Of a DNA stretch of 64,000 bases, positions 34,941 to 45,851 are shown one piece after another. The stretch spans positions 71,575,001-71,639,000 of the forward strand of contig JAIOJX010000028.1 of the NCBI GenBank assembly GCA_022376925.1, written 5' to 3'. Under the pieces are notes generated by a model. That model was not told where the DNA came from. It did not search any database and saw only the letters and a list, made by a program, of their open reading frames with translations. The position numbers and the translations under genes are program-made. Position 1 is the stretch's first letter; the number at the start of each line of letters is the position of its first letter. The stretch is from Tragulus kanchil. Taxonomy: Eukaryota > Chordata > Mammalia > Artiodactyla > Tragulidae.

Positions 34941-35050
34941 TGATTTTAAATATATAAAATATGTTGCCAAATACATTTGTGAAAGTCATTCCATTATGAT
35001 CATAAAAACCATAGTCATTCTTAAGAGACAATCATAGTCTTTCTTAAAAT

Positions 35051-35260
35051 AGCATGGGTGGCCCAGTGGTGAAGAATCTGCCTGCCAGTACAAGAGACAC
35101 GGGAGACTCTAGTTTGATCCCTGGGTCAGAAAGATCCCCTGGAAAAGGAAATAGCAACCCACTCCGGTATTCTTGCCTAGAAAATTCCGTGGACAGAGAA
35201 GCCTGGTGGGCTACAGTTCATGAGGTCACACAGACTCAAATGCAACTGAGCTCATACAGA
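35051..35260 (+). repeat. Bov-tA SINE
   Basis: GGGTGGCCCAGTGGTGAAGA, CTGCCTGCCAGTACAAGAGA, TTTGATCCCTGGGTCAGAAA and GTGGACAGAGAAGCCTGGTG. Repeated at 36209-36418. Confidence 0.9.
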
Positions 35261-35261
35261 T

Positions 35262-36036
35262 ACACATAACACACTTACACATGTACAATAGAATGAGACA
35301 TAAACATAAAGAAGTTCTATTATTTTTCCTATTTCCTATCATTTTACCACCTGTGGTTCATTGTACCACTAATTTGGTAGCCAAAGCCATTGTCTTGTAG
35401 ACTATAATTCAACCATGAAAGTGCCTCAGTTTCATGACCAACAAATAAAATAAAAGGACTACGCTAAATGATTGTTTAATACTCTTTTTAACGGTAACAT
35501 GTTATGTCTTTATGCTCTCTGGAGAAATAGTTATCATACTTGTCTCAACAATAAATGATTCAGATTGTTCTTTTCTGAATCTCTGTGAAGGTACAAGAAT
35601 CCAATGTACAAGTGTTGATCCAGATGACAAGACAGATTTTCTAGCAGAGGATCCTCTGAGAGAAAAAACCCAAATGTGTGATTTCCAACATAGACCCCCT
35701 CGTAGATTCTCCTTAATTGTCACCTAGCCCTGCTGTTGTGCCCAACAGTTTACCCAGCCATTCTGGCCATGTGTGTTGATGATCTATGCCCAGGACCATT
35801 TAGAGAGCCATTCTGTCTATCAAACCTCATTTGGCTATAAAGACTATATCTGCAATCAGAAGAAATTGCCGCAGCCAGGAATAGACTCCTGACATTATCC
35901 TCATACGTTTAGGGTTGCCAGTGCCCACGGAGCAAGGCTGAATGTTCCCTCCACCCAGCATTTGGTTGTTTTTCAAGGACCAGATAAGGGGTAAGCTAGT
36001 TATTTTCATGGTGTTTGAGTGGCTACCAAAGAATAC
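35262..36036. other. Unannotated intronic sequence (also 36420-37196)
   Basis: No exon or named repeat recognised. The 71- to 73-residue frames on both strands near 35502-35727 are duplicated by D11, which makes them look conserved when they are not. Confidence 0.4.
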
Positions 36037-36208
36037 GCGTTAAAAGCAAAATTCACTGCAAGGCGGTGTCCTTACCCACTGGACCACCAGGCAAGCCCTG
36101 ATTTTAAATATATAAAATATGTTGCCAAATACATTTGTGAAAGTCATTCCATTATGATCATAAAAACCATAGTCATTCTTAAGAGACAATCATAGTCTTT
36201 CTTAAAAT

Positions 36209-36418
36209 AGCATGGGTGGCCCAGTGGTGAAGAATCTGCCTGCCAGTACAAGAGACACGGGAGACTCTAGTTTGATCCCTGGGTCAGAAAGATCCCCTGG
36301 AAAAGGAAATAGCAACCCACTCCGGTATTCTTGCCTAGAAAATTCCGTGGACAGAGAAGCCTGGTGGGCTACAGTTCATGAGGTCACACAGACTCAAATG
36401 CAACTGAGCTCATACAGA
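36209..36418 (+). repeat. Bov-tA SINE (D11 duplicate)
   Basis: Second copy of 35051-35260. Confidence 0.9.
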
Positions 36419-37196
36419 TACACATAACACACTTACACATGTACAATAGAATGAGACATAAACATAAAGAAGTTCTATTATTTTTCCTATTTCCTATCAT
36501 TTTACCACCTGTGGTTCATTGTACCACTAATTTGGTAGCCAAAGCCATTGTCTTGTAGACTATAATTCAACCATGAAAGTGCCTCAGTTTCATGACCAAC
36601 AAATAAAATAAAAGGACTACGCTAAATGATTGTTTAATACTCTTTTTAACGGTAACATGTTATGTCTTTATGCTCTCTGGAGAAATAGTTATCATACTTG
36701 TCTCAACAATAAATGATTCAGATTGTTCTTTTCTGAATCTCTGTGAAGGTACAAGAATCCAATGTACAAGTGTTGATCCAGATGACAAGACAGATTTTCT
36801 AGCAGAGGATCCTCTGAGAGAAAAAGCCCAAATGTGTGATTTCCAACATAGACCCCCTCGTAGATTCTCCTTAATTGTCACCTAGCCCTGCTGTTGTGCC
36901 CAACAGTTTACCCAGCCATTCTGGCCATGTGTGTTGATGATCTATGCCCAGGACCATTTAGAGAGCCATTCTGTCTATCAAACCTCATTTGGCTATAAAG
37001 ACTATATCTGCAATCAGAAGAAATTGCCGCAGCCAGGAATAGACTCCTGACATTATCCTCATACGTTTAGGGTTGCCAGTGCCCACGGAGCAAGGCTGAA
37101 TGTTCCCTCCACCCAGCATTTGGTTGTTTTTCAAGGACCAGATAAGGGGTAAGCTAGTTATTTTCATGGTGTTTGAGTGGCTACCAAAGAATACGC

Positions 37197-38221
37197 AAGC
37201 AAGAATTTGAAAAAAGGAGAACAAAAAGTTCTAAGGGAGAAAAAAGGAGCCAAACCCTTGAGGTCCTCAGATCAGTTTAAGGACAGAGGAAAATACTGAG
37301 AGCTAAAAGCTTTTATATATCTTGTGAATATATGTTGCTGCAGTGAAGAGAGCTGAAATTCTGTTTAGCTTAACATACTGGAAGTCAGCGTATCTGTGAC
37401 AGATCCTGTAACCAGAATTTCTGTTTGAAAGCAGAAATAGCTTAATCAAAACTTTCCAAGCTGCTTTCTCCAAATACTGGTTATTTCCTATTTGTGCTGA
37501 ATTTCTCATGTTTGGCCAGAGTTCAGTCTTGTGTTTGACTTTCTGCAAACAAAGTGGATTTTAAATAAGAAAAGTCACTTTTAGACAATAAAAATTCAAC
37601 TATTTTCTGTTTGAATATTTTATATTTTTATTACATTTTGGTGTGTTTAAGGGTTTAGCTAACTATGGAATGTTAACATGCTTAAGGATTTTAAATAAGT
37701 TTAGGAAATTTCAGGTAGTTCTTACAAAGTAGTCCCTTCATTTTGCAGACTGTGGCATATTTTATTTCAATGAACAATTCTGAGTTTGCATAATCTATTT
37801 TAGTGGATAATATAATGAGTTTCCCAAAGGTCAGGGGGAATGTACATTAGGGAATGTACATAAGGAAATGAGAAAAAGCAGTGCAGAGGACTAGTCCATA
37901 AGAGACCTACCAAACATAACAGAAGATCCCATCTGCTTAGCCATTCATCAGTAACTGACTAAACACATGCCAGTCACGGGGCATGTGGGTAAGAATGGAG
38001 AACTTGAAAATCTAGCTGTCACTTTCAGGAAGTACTCCATGGAGGTGAGGAGGTGAAGTTCTAGCATTTCTAAGTCGTGCTCCTGCCCCAAAGTAGAATG
38101 TATCCTCCTCAAGGGTTGACCTCAGGCCTTCTTTTTCTTTTTAATATAAACAATATTTTGTGAATGCAACATAGCTATTTTTTAAATATGCCCCAAAAAA
38201 GCATACATACTCTATTATTCA
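37197..38221. other. Unannotated intronic sequence
   Basis: AT-rich, no exon or named repeat recognised. Confidence 0.4.
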
Positions 38222-38576
38222 AGGGTGTTGTTCTTGTTCAGTCACTCAGTCATGTCCAACTCTTTGTGACCCCATGGACTGCAGCATTCCAGGCTTCCCT
38301 GTTTTTTACTATCTCCCAGAGCTTGCTCAAACTCATGTCCATTGAGTCGGTGATGTCATCCAACCATCTTGTCCTCTGTCATCCCCTTCTCCTTCTACCT
38401 TCTATTTTCCCCAACATCAGGCGCTTTTCCAGACAGTCGTCTCTTCGCATCATGTCACACAAGTACTGGAGCTTCTGTTTCAGCATCATCCTTTCCAATG
38501 AATATTCAGGGTTGATTTCCTTTAGGATTGAATGGCTTGATCTCTTTGCAGTCCAAGAGACTCTCAAGAGTCTTCT

Positions 38577-38640
38577 CCAGAAGCACGATCAGTTCTTCAG
38601 TGCTCAGTTCTCCAGAAGCACGATCAGTTCTTCAGTGCTC
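38577..38640. repeat. Short tandem duplication of about 32 bases
   Basis: TCCAGAAGCACGATCAGTTC and its following bases occur twice in a row within the BovB. The corresponding stretch of the D12 second copy is garbled. Confidence 0.8.
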
Positions 38641-38939
38641 AGCCTTCTTTATGGTCCAGCTCTCACATCCATATATGACTGCTGGAAAAACCATAGCTTT
38701 GACTATACAGATCTTTGTCAGCAAAGTAATATCTCTGCTTTTTAATACACTGTCTAGGTTTGTCACAGTTTTTCTTCCAAGGAGCAAGTATCTTTTAATT
38801 TCATAGCTGCAGTCACCATCCACAGTGATTTTGGAGCCCAAAAAAATAAAGTCTGTCACTGTTTCCATTGTTTGTCCATCTATTTGCCACAAAGTGATGG
38901 AACCAGATGCCATGATTGTAGCTTTTTGAATGTTGAGAT

Positions 38940-39295
38940 TTTTTTTTAAATATTTTATTTATTTATTTTTGGCTATTCTGGGTCTGGCTATTCACTACTG
39001 CTGCAGTCTCTTCTCTAGTTGAGAGGAGTTGGGGCTACTCTCTAGTTGAGGTGAGCAGTCTTCTTGTTGTGGTGACTTCTCTTGTTGTGGAACTTGGGCT
39101 GTAGGGCACACAGGCTTCAATAGTTGCAGACCATGGGCTCAATAGTTGTGACTCTGAGGCTCTAGAGACTCAATAGTTGTGGTTCATGGACTTAGTTGCT
39201 CTGCAGCATGTGGGATCTTCCCTGATCAGGGATCGAACCTATGTTTCCTGCATTGGCAGGCGAACTCTTTATCACTGAGCTACCAGGGAAACCCT
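38940..39295 (-). repeat. CHR-class SINE, long form, inside BovB
   Basis: ATTTTATTTATTTATTTTTGG, TAGTTGAGGTGAGCAGTCTT, GGGATCTTCCCTGATCAGGG and ACCAGGGAAACCCT. It is flanked by AATGTTGAG repeats. Repeated at 40034-40389. Confidence 0.88.
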
Positions 39296-39307
39296 AAATG
39301 TTGAGTT

Positions 39308-39585
39308 TTTTTGTTTTGGTTTGGTTTGGTTTTAATTTTTGACTTCTTCTATTGGTTTTTAATTTATTTATTTTCGACTGCCTTTACCCTTTGGCCTCTG
39401 TGGGCCTCCCATTGCAGTGGCCTCTCCCATTGCAGAGCACCAGCTCTGGGCACATGTACTCCAGAGCACTGGCTCCCAATTGGACACACTGGTCCAGCTG
39501 CTCTGCAGCACGTGGGATCCTCCCAGGCCAGGGATTGAACTGGGGCCCCTTGCACTGCAAGGCGGACTCTTTACCCACTGGACCC
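39308..39585 (-). repeat. CHR-derived SINE, second insertion at the same target
   Basis: It starts directly after another AATGTTGAGTTTTT and carries TTGACTTCTTCTATTGGTTT, then the body. The head is cut off at GGACC by the D12 junction. The intact version is 40402-40690. Confidence 0.9.
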
Positions 39586-40033
39586 AGTTTCAGCATCATC
39601 CTTTCCAATGAATATTCAGGTTTACTTAGGATTGGGGCTTGATCTCTTTTCCAAGAATCTCAGAGTCTTCCCAGAAGACGATCAGTTCTTAGTCAGGCTC
39701 TAGTCTCCAGAAGCACGATCAGTTCTTCAGTGCTCAGCCTTCTTTATGGTCCAGCTCTCACATCCATATATGACTGCTGGAAAAACCATAGCTTTGACTA
39801 TACAGATCTTTGTCAGCAAAGTAATATCTCTGCTTTTTAATACACTGTCTAGGTTTGTCACAGTTTTTCTTCCAAGGAGCAAGTATCTTTTAATTTCATG
39901 ACTGCAGTCACCATCCACAGTGATTTTGGAGCCCAAGAAATAAAGTCTGTCACTGTTTCCATTGTTTGTCCATCTATTTGCCACAAAGTGATGGAACCAG
40001 ATGCCATGATTGTAGCTTTTTGAATGTTGAGAT

Positions 40034-40389
40034 TTTTTTTTAAATATTTTATTTATTTATTTTTGGCTATTCTGGGTCTGGCTATTCACTACTGCTGCAG
40101 TCTCTTCTCTAGTTGAGAGGAGTTGGGGCTACTCTCTAGTTGAGGTGAGCAGTCTTCTTGTTGTGGTGACTTCTCTTGTTGTGGAACTTGGGCTGTAGGG
40201 CACACAGGCTTCAATAGTTGCAGACCATGGGCTCAATAGTTGTGACTCTGAGGCTCTAGAGACTCAATAGTTGTGGTTCATGGACTTAGTTGCTCTGCAG
40301 CATGTGGGATCTTCCCTGATCAGGGATCGAACCTATGTTTCCTGCATTGGCAGGCGAACTCTTTATCACTGAGCTACCAGGGAAACCCT
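40034..40389 (-). repeat. CHR-class SINE, long form (D12 duplicate)
   Basis: Second copy of 38940-39295. Confidence 0.88.
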
Positions 40390-40401
40390 AAATGTTGAGT
40401 T

Positions 40402-40690
40402 TTTTTGTTTTGGTTTGGTTTGGTTTTAATTTTTGACTTCTTCTATTGGTTTTTAATTTATTTATTTTCGACTGCCTTTACCCTTTGGCCTCTGTGGGCT
40501 TCCCATTGCAGTGGCCTCTCCCATTGCAGAGCACCAGCTCTGGGCACATGTACTCCAGAGCACTGGCTCCCAATTGGACACACTGGTCCAGCTGCTCTGC
40601 AGCACGTGGGATCCTCCCAGGCCAGGGATTGAACTGGGGCCCCTTGCACTGCAAGGCGGACTCTTTACCCACTGGACCACCAGGGAAGCC
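40402..40690 (-). repeat. CHR-derived SINE (D12 duplicate, intact head)
   Basis: It ends GGACCACCAGGGAAGCC, then TGAATGTTGAGTTTTAAGCC, where the BovB resumes. This gives the third AATGTTGAG of the nested pair. Confidence 0.9.
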
Positions 40691-41436
40691 TGAATGTTGA
40701 GTTTTAAGCCAGTATCTCCACTCTCCTTTTTCACCTTTATCAAGAGGCTCTTTAATTCCTGTTCATTTTCTGCCATCAGAGTGGTGTCATCAGCATATCT
40801 GATGTAATTGATATTCCTCCTGGCAATCTTGATTCCAACTTGTGCTTTATCCACCCTGGCCATTCACATGATGTACTTCATATAGAAGTTAAATGAGCAG
40901 TGTGACAGTATACTATCTTAACATACTCCTTTTGCAACTTGGAACCAGTCCATTGTTCCATGTCTGATTCTAACTGTTGCTTCTTGTCCTACATACAGGT
41001 TTCACAGGAGGCAAGTAAGGTGGTCTGGTATTCTCATCTCTTTAAGAATTTTCCACAGTTTGTTGTAATCCACATGGTCAAAGGCCTTAGCAGAGTCAAT
41101 GAAGCAGAAGTAGGTGTTTTTCTGGAGTTGCCTTGTGTTTTTCTATGACCCAACAGATGATCACAATTTGATTTCTGGTTCCTTGCCTTTTCTAAATCCA
41201 GCTTGTACATCTAGAAGTTCTATGTACTGTTAAAGCCTTGATTAGAGAATTTTGAGCATGACTTTGCTAACATGTGAAATGAGTGCAACTGTGTGGTAGT
41301 TTGAACATTCTGTGGCATTGCCCTTCTTTGGGATTGAAATGAAAACTGACCTTTTCCAGTTCTGGGGCCACTGCTGAGTTTTCCAAATTTGCTGACATGT
41401 TTAATGCAACACTTTAACAACATCATATTTTAGTAT

Positions 41437-41765
41437 TTTTTTTTTAAAGATTTATTTATTTATTTACTTTGGGCGGGGGTCGGGTTGGGGAGGGAGGGGA
41501 GTGGGCGGGCCGCTTCTATTGGTCTTTCATTTCTCCACTTTCATTCGTCTTCGCTCCTTGGCTCCTGTGGGCCTCCCATCGCGGTGGCATCTGTCGTCGC
41601 AGAGCACTGGCTCTGGGCGCACGCGCTCCAGAGCTCCGGCTTGGCAATCAGACACATCAGTCCAGCCGCTCCGCGGCACGTGGGATCCTCCCAGGCCAGG
41701 GCTCGAACCGGCGCCCCTTGCACTGCAAGGTGGTGTCCTTACCCACTGGACCACCAGGGGAAGCC
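41437..41765 (-). repeat. CHR-derived SINE with C-rich tail, inside BovB
   Basis: T-run, TTATTTATTTATTTACTTTG, G-rich tract, body and head complement. It is flanked by the target-site duplication ATATTTTAGTATTTT at about 41425 and 41767. Repeated at 42541-42876. Confidence 0.93.
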
Positions 41766-41846
41766 CCATATTTTAGTATTTTAAATAGCTCAACTTGAAT
41801 TCCATCACCTGCACTAGCTTTGTTCAAGGTACTTTTAATTATATAT

Positions 41847-42060
41847 ACCCCAATGACTCAGCAGTTAAAGAATCCATCTGCAAAGCAGGAGATACAGGAG
41901 ACAGGATTTGATTCCTGGGTTATGAAGATCCCCGGAGAAGGAAATGGCAACCATTCCAATAATCTTGCCTGAAAATTCCCTTAGACAGAGAAGCCTGGAG
42001 GCCTACAGTCCAAAGGGTCTCAAAGAGTTGGACATGACTGAGCAACTAAGCACAAACACT
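41847..42060 (+). repeat. Bov-tA SINE
   Basis: CCCAATGACTCAGCAGTTAA, CATCTGCAAAGCAGGAGATA, AAGGAAATGGCAACCATTCC and GAGTTGGACATGACTGAGCA. Confidence 0.9.
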
Positions 42061-42142
42061 TATTTATAAGCACAAAAAACAAAATTATTTATTTTAAGCA
42101 AAAAAAACCTGATTTTTATAGAAGTATTAATCTATTCTCATC

Positions 42143-42535
42143 TCTTTAAGAATTTTCCACAGTTTGTTGTAATCCACATGGTCAAAGGCCTTAGCAGAGT
42201 CAATGAAGCAGAAGTAGGTGTTTTTCTGGAGTTGCCTTGTGTTTTTCTATGACCCAACAGATGATCACAATTTGATTTCTGGTTCCTTGCCTTTTCTAAA
42301 TCCAGCTTGTACATCTAGAAGTTCTATGTACTGTTAAAGCCTTGATTAGAGAATTTTGAGCATGACTTTGCTAACATGTGAAATGAGTGCAACTGTGTGG
42401 TAGTTTGAACATTCTGTGGCATTGCCCTTCTTTGGGATTGAAATGAAAACTGACCTTTTCCAGTTCTGGGGCCACTGCTGAGTTTTCCAAATTTGCTGAC
42501 ATGTTTAATGCAACACTTTAACAACATCATATTTT
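42143..42535 (-). repeat. BovB RT fragment (D13 duplicate)
   Basis: Second copy of 41039-41431, within the reverse transcriptase part of BovB. It resumes at 42880-42945 after the SINE. Confidence 0.85.
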
Positions 42536-42540
42536 AGTAT

Positions 42541-42876
42541 TTTTTTTTTTTTTTAAAGATTTATTTATTTATTTACTTTGGGCGGGGGGCGGGTTGGGGG
42601 GGGGGGGGGAGTGGGCGGGCCGCTTCTATTGGTCTTTCATTTCTCCACTTTCATTCGTCTTCGTTCCTTGGCTCCTGTGGGCCTCCCATCGCGGTGGCAT
42701 CTGTCGTTGCAGAGCACCGGCTCTGGGCGCATGCGCTCCAGGGCTCCGGCTCGGTAATTGGACACATCAGTCCAGCCGCTCCGCGGCACGTGGGATCTTC
42801 CCAGGCCAGGGCTCGAACCGGCGCCCCTTGCACTGCAAGGCGGTGTCCTTACCCACTGGACCACCAGGGGAAGCCC
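42541..42876 (-). repeat. CHR-derived SINE with C-rich tail (D13 duplicate)
   Basis: Second copy of 41437-41765. It has a longer T run, an expanded G tract near 42596-42610 and several substitutions. Confidence 0.92.
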
Positions 42877-42954
42877 ATATTTAGTATTTTAAATAGCTCA
42901 ACTTGAATTCCATCACCTGCACTAGCTTTGTTCAAGGTACTTTTAATTATATAT

Positions 42955-43165
42955 ACCCCAATGACTCAGCAGTTAAAGAATCCATCTGCAAAGCAGGAGA
43001 TACAGGAGACAGGATTTGATTCCTGGGTTATGAAGATCCCCGGAGAAGGAAATGGCAACCATTCCAATAATCTTGCCTGAAAATTCCCTTAGACAGAGAA
43101 GCCTGGAGGCCTACAGTCCAAAGGGTCTCAAAGAGTTGGACATGACTGAGCAACTAAGCACAAAC
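42955..43165 (+). repeat. Bov-tA SINE (D13 duplicate)
   Basis: Second copy of 41847-42060. Confidence 0.9.
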
Positions 43166-43227
43166 ACTTATTTATAAAGCACCTGATATATAGAAGATAT
43201 TTAATCAGTGGTAATAATCATAGCCTG

Positions 43228-43665
43228 CAATTTCTGAATTTATTATGAGTCAAATATTTTAGATTATTGACTCATTTAATCTTCAAAGTAATTCTTATGA
43301 TAGACACTATTTTTATTCCCATTCATAGATTAAAGGCTTTCTAGAAAGTTCAAGCAACTTACCCAAAATTCTATGCTAAGTGGCTTCAGTTGTGTCTGAC
43401 TCTGTGACCCTCTGAACTGTAACCCTCCAGGCTCCTCTGTCCATGGGGTTCTCCAGGCCAGAATACTGGAGTAGGCTGTTATGCCCTCCTCCAGGCAATC
43501 TTTTGATCCAGGGATTGAACCCGAGTCTCTTATTCCTCTTGCTTTGGCATGCAGGTTCTTTATCACTAGTGCCACCTGTAAAGCACCAGCCCATGATAGA
43601 ACTGAAGCTGAAACCCCCTGCTTAGTCCAAAGTGCATGCTTTTACCCCTGAGCTACACTGTTGAA
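43228..43665 (+). repeat. MIR SINE split by a Bov-tA
   Basis: The left half 43228-43375 has CATTTAATCTTCAAAGTAAT, GACACTATTTTTATTCCCAT and CAAGCAACTTACCCAAAATT. The right half 43588-43665 has AGTCCAAAGTGCATGCTTTT-ACCCCTGAGCTACACTG. Together they follow the MIR consensus. The Bov-tA at 43376-43590 sits between them. Confidence 0.7.
43376..43590 (-). repeat. Bov-tA SINE inside MIR
   Basis: GGCTTCAGTTGTGTCTGACT, CTCCTCTGTCCATGGGGTTC, CCAGGGATTGAACCCGAGTC and ATCACTAGTGCCACCTGTAA. Its right part recurs at 44681-44757 through D14. Confidence 0.9.
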
Positions 43666-45851
43666 GTCTAATTTTCAAAAGAGTCTCCATACCACACAAG
43701 CTCCATGTAATGAGATCAAAGCATCTTTAATTACGTATGCCTCTGTGTCACAAGAAAAGTGTTTCTATTATTTCCTATTAGCAAAGGAATGTGGATTGAC
43801 TCGCCATTGTTTAGAATTATAAATCTTTTCAGCAGTATTTTTCGTCCTGACATTAAAAATTTATAAAATGTACTATATTACTTTTCTTAAAAAATATTTA
43901 GGGCAGTAGCTTAAAATAAAATTCTAATGGGCCACATATTTAGCCTATTACAAGAAGCATGTCACAGCCACATTGAAGGCATAAACTTCCTTGCTGTTTT
44001 CTAGCATTTTGTTTTACTTTTTTTAAGACATTGCAGAATAATATTTTATGCTATTTTCATCCAAGTTGAAAATAATTGTTGTTTACTGTATAATAGAAGT
44101 ACATTGTAATGTTATAAGCTACACTGGCTCCAGAGATGACACCAAGGGCATTGCAGTTCTTCCAACACTTACACTGTATAATGTGCTTTAACCGAAGAAA
44201 ATGCATGCAAAACATGAACAGCGGGCAACATTAAATAATCAAATCCCCACAGAGCTAATATGTTGGAAAACATTTGCACCACGTAAATGAGAGGTGACTT
44301 AGCTCAAACTAATGATCTGAATTCAAGACTAGAGATTTGGGTTTTGTTTGTTTTGTCTTTTTCGGTGACATTAAAAAAAAAAAGGAAAAGAAAGTAACAA
44401 TTTGCCTTGAAGCAGTTTGAAGCCCAAGTGCCTCCTGGGTATGGTATCATTTAGGCATATGCTACTAAGTCTGTTCAGTTTCCCAAAAAGAGAACCACTA
44501 TCAGAGAACATCTCATTTGAGGTTTACTAGGAAACATTATGCTGCCTCAGTGTTTTTGTTTTTTTTCTTCTCCTTACTTTTCAAAAGGTTTTCTATATAG
44601 TGAATTTTGCTTTAGACTGCTTTCTGATATTTACCTGAAGGAAAAAAAAGTACAATTCAACTTCAGAATTTTTAAATCAATCTTTTGATCCAGGGATTGA
44701 ACCCGAGTCTCTTAGCGCATGCAGGTTCTTTATCACTAGTGCCACCTGTAAAGCACCAGCCCATGATAGAACCGAAGCTTAAGCCCTCTGCTTAGTCCAA
44801 AGTGCATGCTTTTACCCCTGAGCTACACTGTTGAAGTCTAATTTTCAAAAGAGTCTCCATACCACACAAGCTCCATGTAATGAGATCAAAGCATCTTTAA
44901 TTACGTATGCCTCTGTGTCACAAGAAAAGTGTTTCTATTATTTCCTATTAGCAAAGGAATGTGGATTGACTCGCCATTGTTTAGAATTATAAATCTTTTC
45001 AGCAGTATTTTTCGTCCTGACATTAAAAATTTATAAAATGTACTATATTACTTTTCTTAAAAAATATTTAGGGCAGTAGCTTAAAATAAAATTCTAATGG
45101 GCCACATATTTAGCCTATTACAAGAAGCATGTCACAGCCACATTGAAGGCATAAACTTCCTTGCTGTTTTCTAGCATTTTGTTTTACTTTTTAAGACATT
45201 GCAGAATAATATTTTATGCTATTTTCATCCAAGTTGAAAATAATTGTTGTTTACTGTATAATAGAAGTACATTGTAATGTTATAAGCTACACTGGCTCCA
45301 GAGATGACACCAAGGGCATTGCAGTTCTTCCAACACTTACACTGTATAATGTGCTTTAACCGAAGAAAATGCATGCAAAACATGAACAGCGGGCAACATT
45401 AAATAATCAAATCCCCACAGAGCTAATATGTTGGAAAACATTTGCACCACGTAAATGAGAGGTGACTTAGCTCAAACTAATGATCTGAATTCAAGACTAG
45501 AGATTTGGGTTTTGTTTGTTTTGTCTTTTTCGGTGACATTAAAAAAAAAAAGGAAAAGAAAGTAACAATTTGCCTTGAAGCAGTTTGAAGCCCAAGTGCC
45601 TCCTGGGTATGGTATCATTTAGGCATATGCTACTAAGTCTGTTCAGTTTCCCAAAAAGAGAACCACTATCAGAGAACATCTCATTTGAGGTTTACTAGGA
45701 AACATTATGCTGCCTCAGTGTTTTTGTTTTTTTTCTTCTCCTTACTTTTCAAAAGGTTTTCTATATAGTGAATTTTGCTTTAGACTGCTTTCTGATATTT
45801 ACCTGAAGGAAAAAAAAGTACAATTCAACTTCAGAATTTTTTTTAAATCAA
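43497..45851. repeat. Tandem duplication D14 (offset about 1182 falling to 1170)
   Basis: Copies are 43497-44680 and 44679-45851, abutting. About 12 bases are missing near 44714, and a few substitutions lie close to the seam (GAACTGAAGCTGAAACCCC versus GAACCGAAGCTTAAGCCC). Identity is near complete further in. Confidence 0.96.
43666..45697. other. Unannotated intronic sequence, duplicated by D14
   Basis: AT-rich with A- and T-runs. No exon or further named repeat recognised. Confidence 0.4.

Larger units (their letters stand above)
32735..34942. repeat. Tandem duplication D10 (offset 1102)
   Basis: Copies are 32735-33840 and 33841-34942, directly abutting. The seam differs by a 4-base indel (AAGGTAACAGG versus AAGTCAGG), and there is a G-run difference near 33416 versus 34518. 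The unit ends exactly at the end of a CHR-derived SINE. Confidence 0.97.
34896..37196. repeat. Tandem duplication D11 (offset 1158)
   Basis: Copies are 34896-36038 and 36054-37196, with a 15-base spacer. There is an A/G difference at 35667 versus 36825. The first 47 bases are also the end of D10. The unit contains a Bov-tA SINE. Confidence 0.97.
38477..40679. repeat. Tandem duplication D12 (offset 1094) with corrupted left edge
   Basis: Copies are 38477-39585 and 39587-40679. The first 120 bases of copy two (39587-39708) match 38477-38608 with many deletions and insertions. From 39704 onward the match is nearly perfect. The unit contains BovB sequence and two SINEs. Confidence 0.96.
38222..41835 (-). 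mobile_element. BovB LINE (RT domain to 3' end), interrupted by SINEs
   Basis: Minus strand, 3' end at the left (GTCACTCAGTCATGTCCAAC). It runs through the ORF2 C-terminus (DFIFLGSKITVDGDC, MVFPAVIYGCESWTIKKAEH), then the reverse transcriptase active site IRYADDTTLMAEN near 40760-40800, and RT sequence up to a degenerate KASAGDGI-like patch near 41800. It is interrupted by SINEs at 38940-39585 and 41437-41765 and broken by duplications D12 and D13. Frameshifts and stops show it is inactive. Confidence 0.9.
41029..43177. repeat. Tandem duplication D13 (offset 1104-1108)
   Basis: Copies are 41029-42069 and 42133-43177. They differ in the SINE T run, in a G-rich tract (about 41472-41500 versus 42580-42611) and at several SINE positions, more than in most other pairs. 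The unit contains BovB, a CHR-derived SINE and a Bov-tA. Confidence 0.95.

Noticed and set aside
36660..36885. Pairs of identical short frames about 1.1 kb apart, which look like conserved small proteins
   Set aside because: They are identical because of the duplications; the flanking non-coding bases are just as identical, and neither copy has a recognisable family or coding context.
38164..38745. Longest open frame in the window (193 codons, plus strand)
   Set aside because: It runs antisense through a minus-strand BovB; the real BovB protein signature is on the other strand, and the frame has no homology of its own.
41745..41765. CTCF-like CCACCAGGGGAAG in a SINE head
   Set aside because: It departs from the core after the G run (GAAG instead of GGC), and the other SINE copies have even weaker matches.
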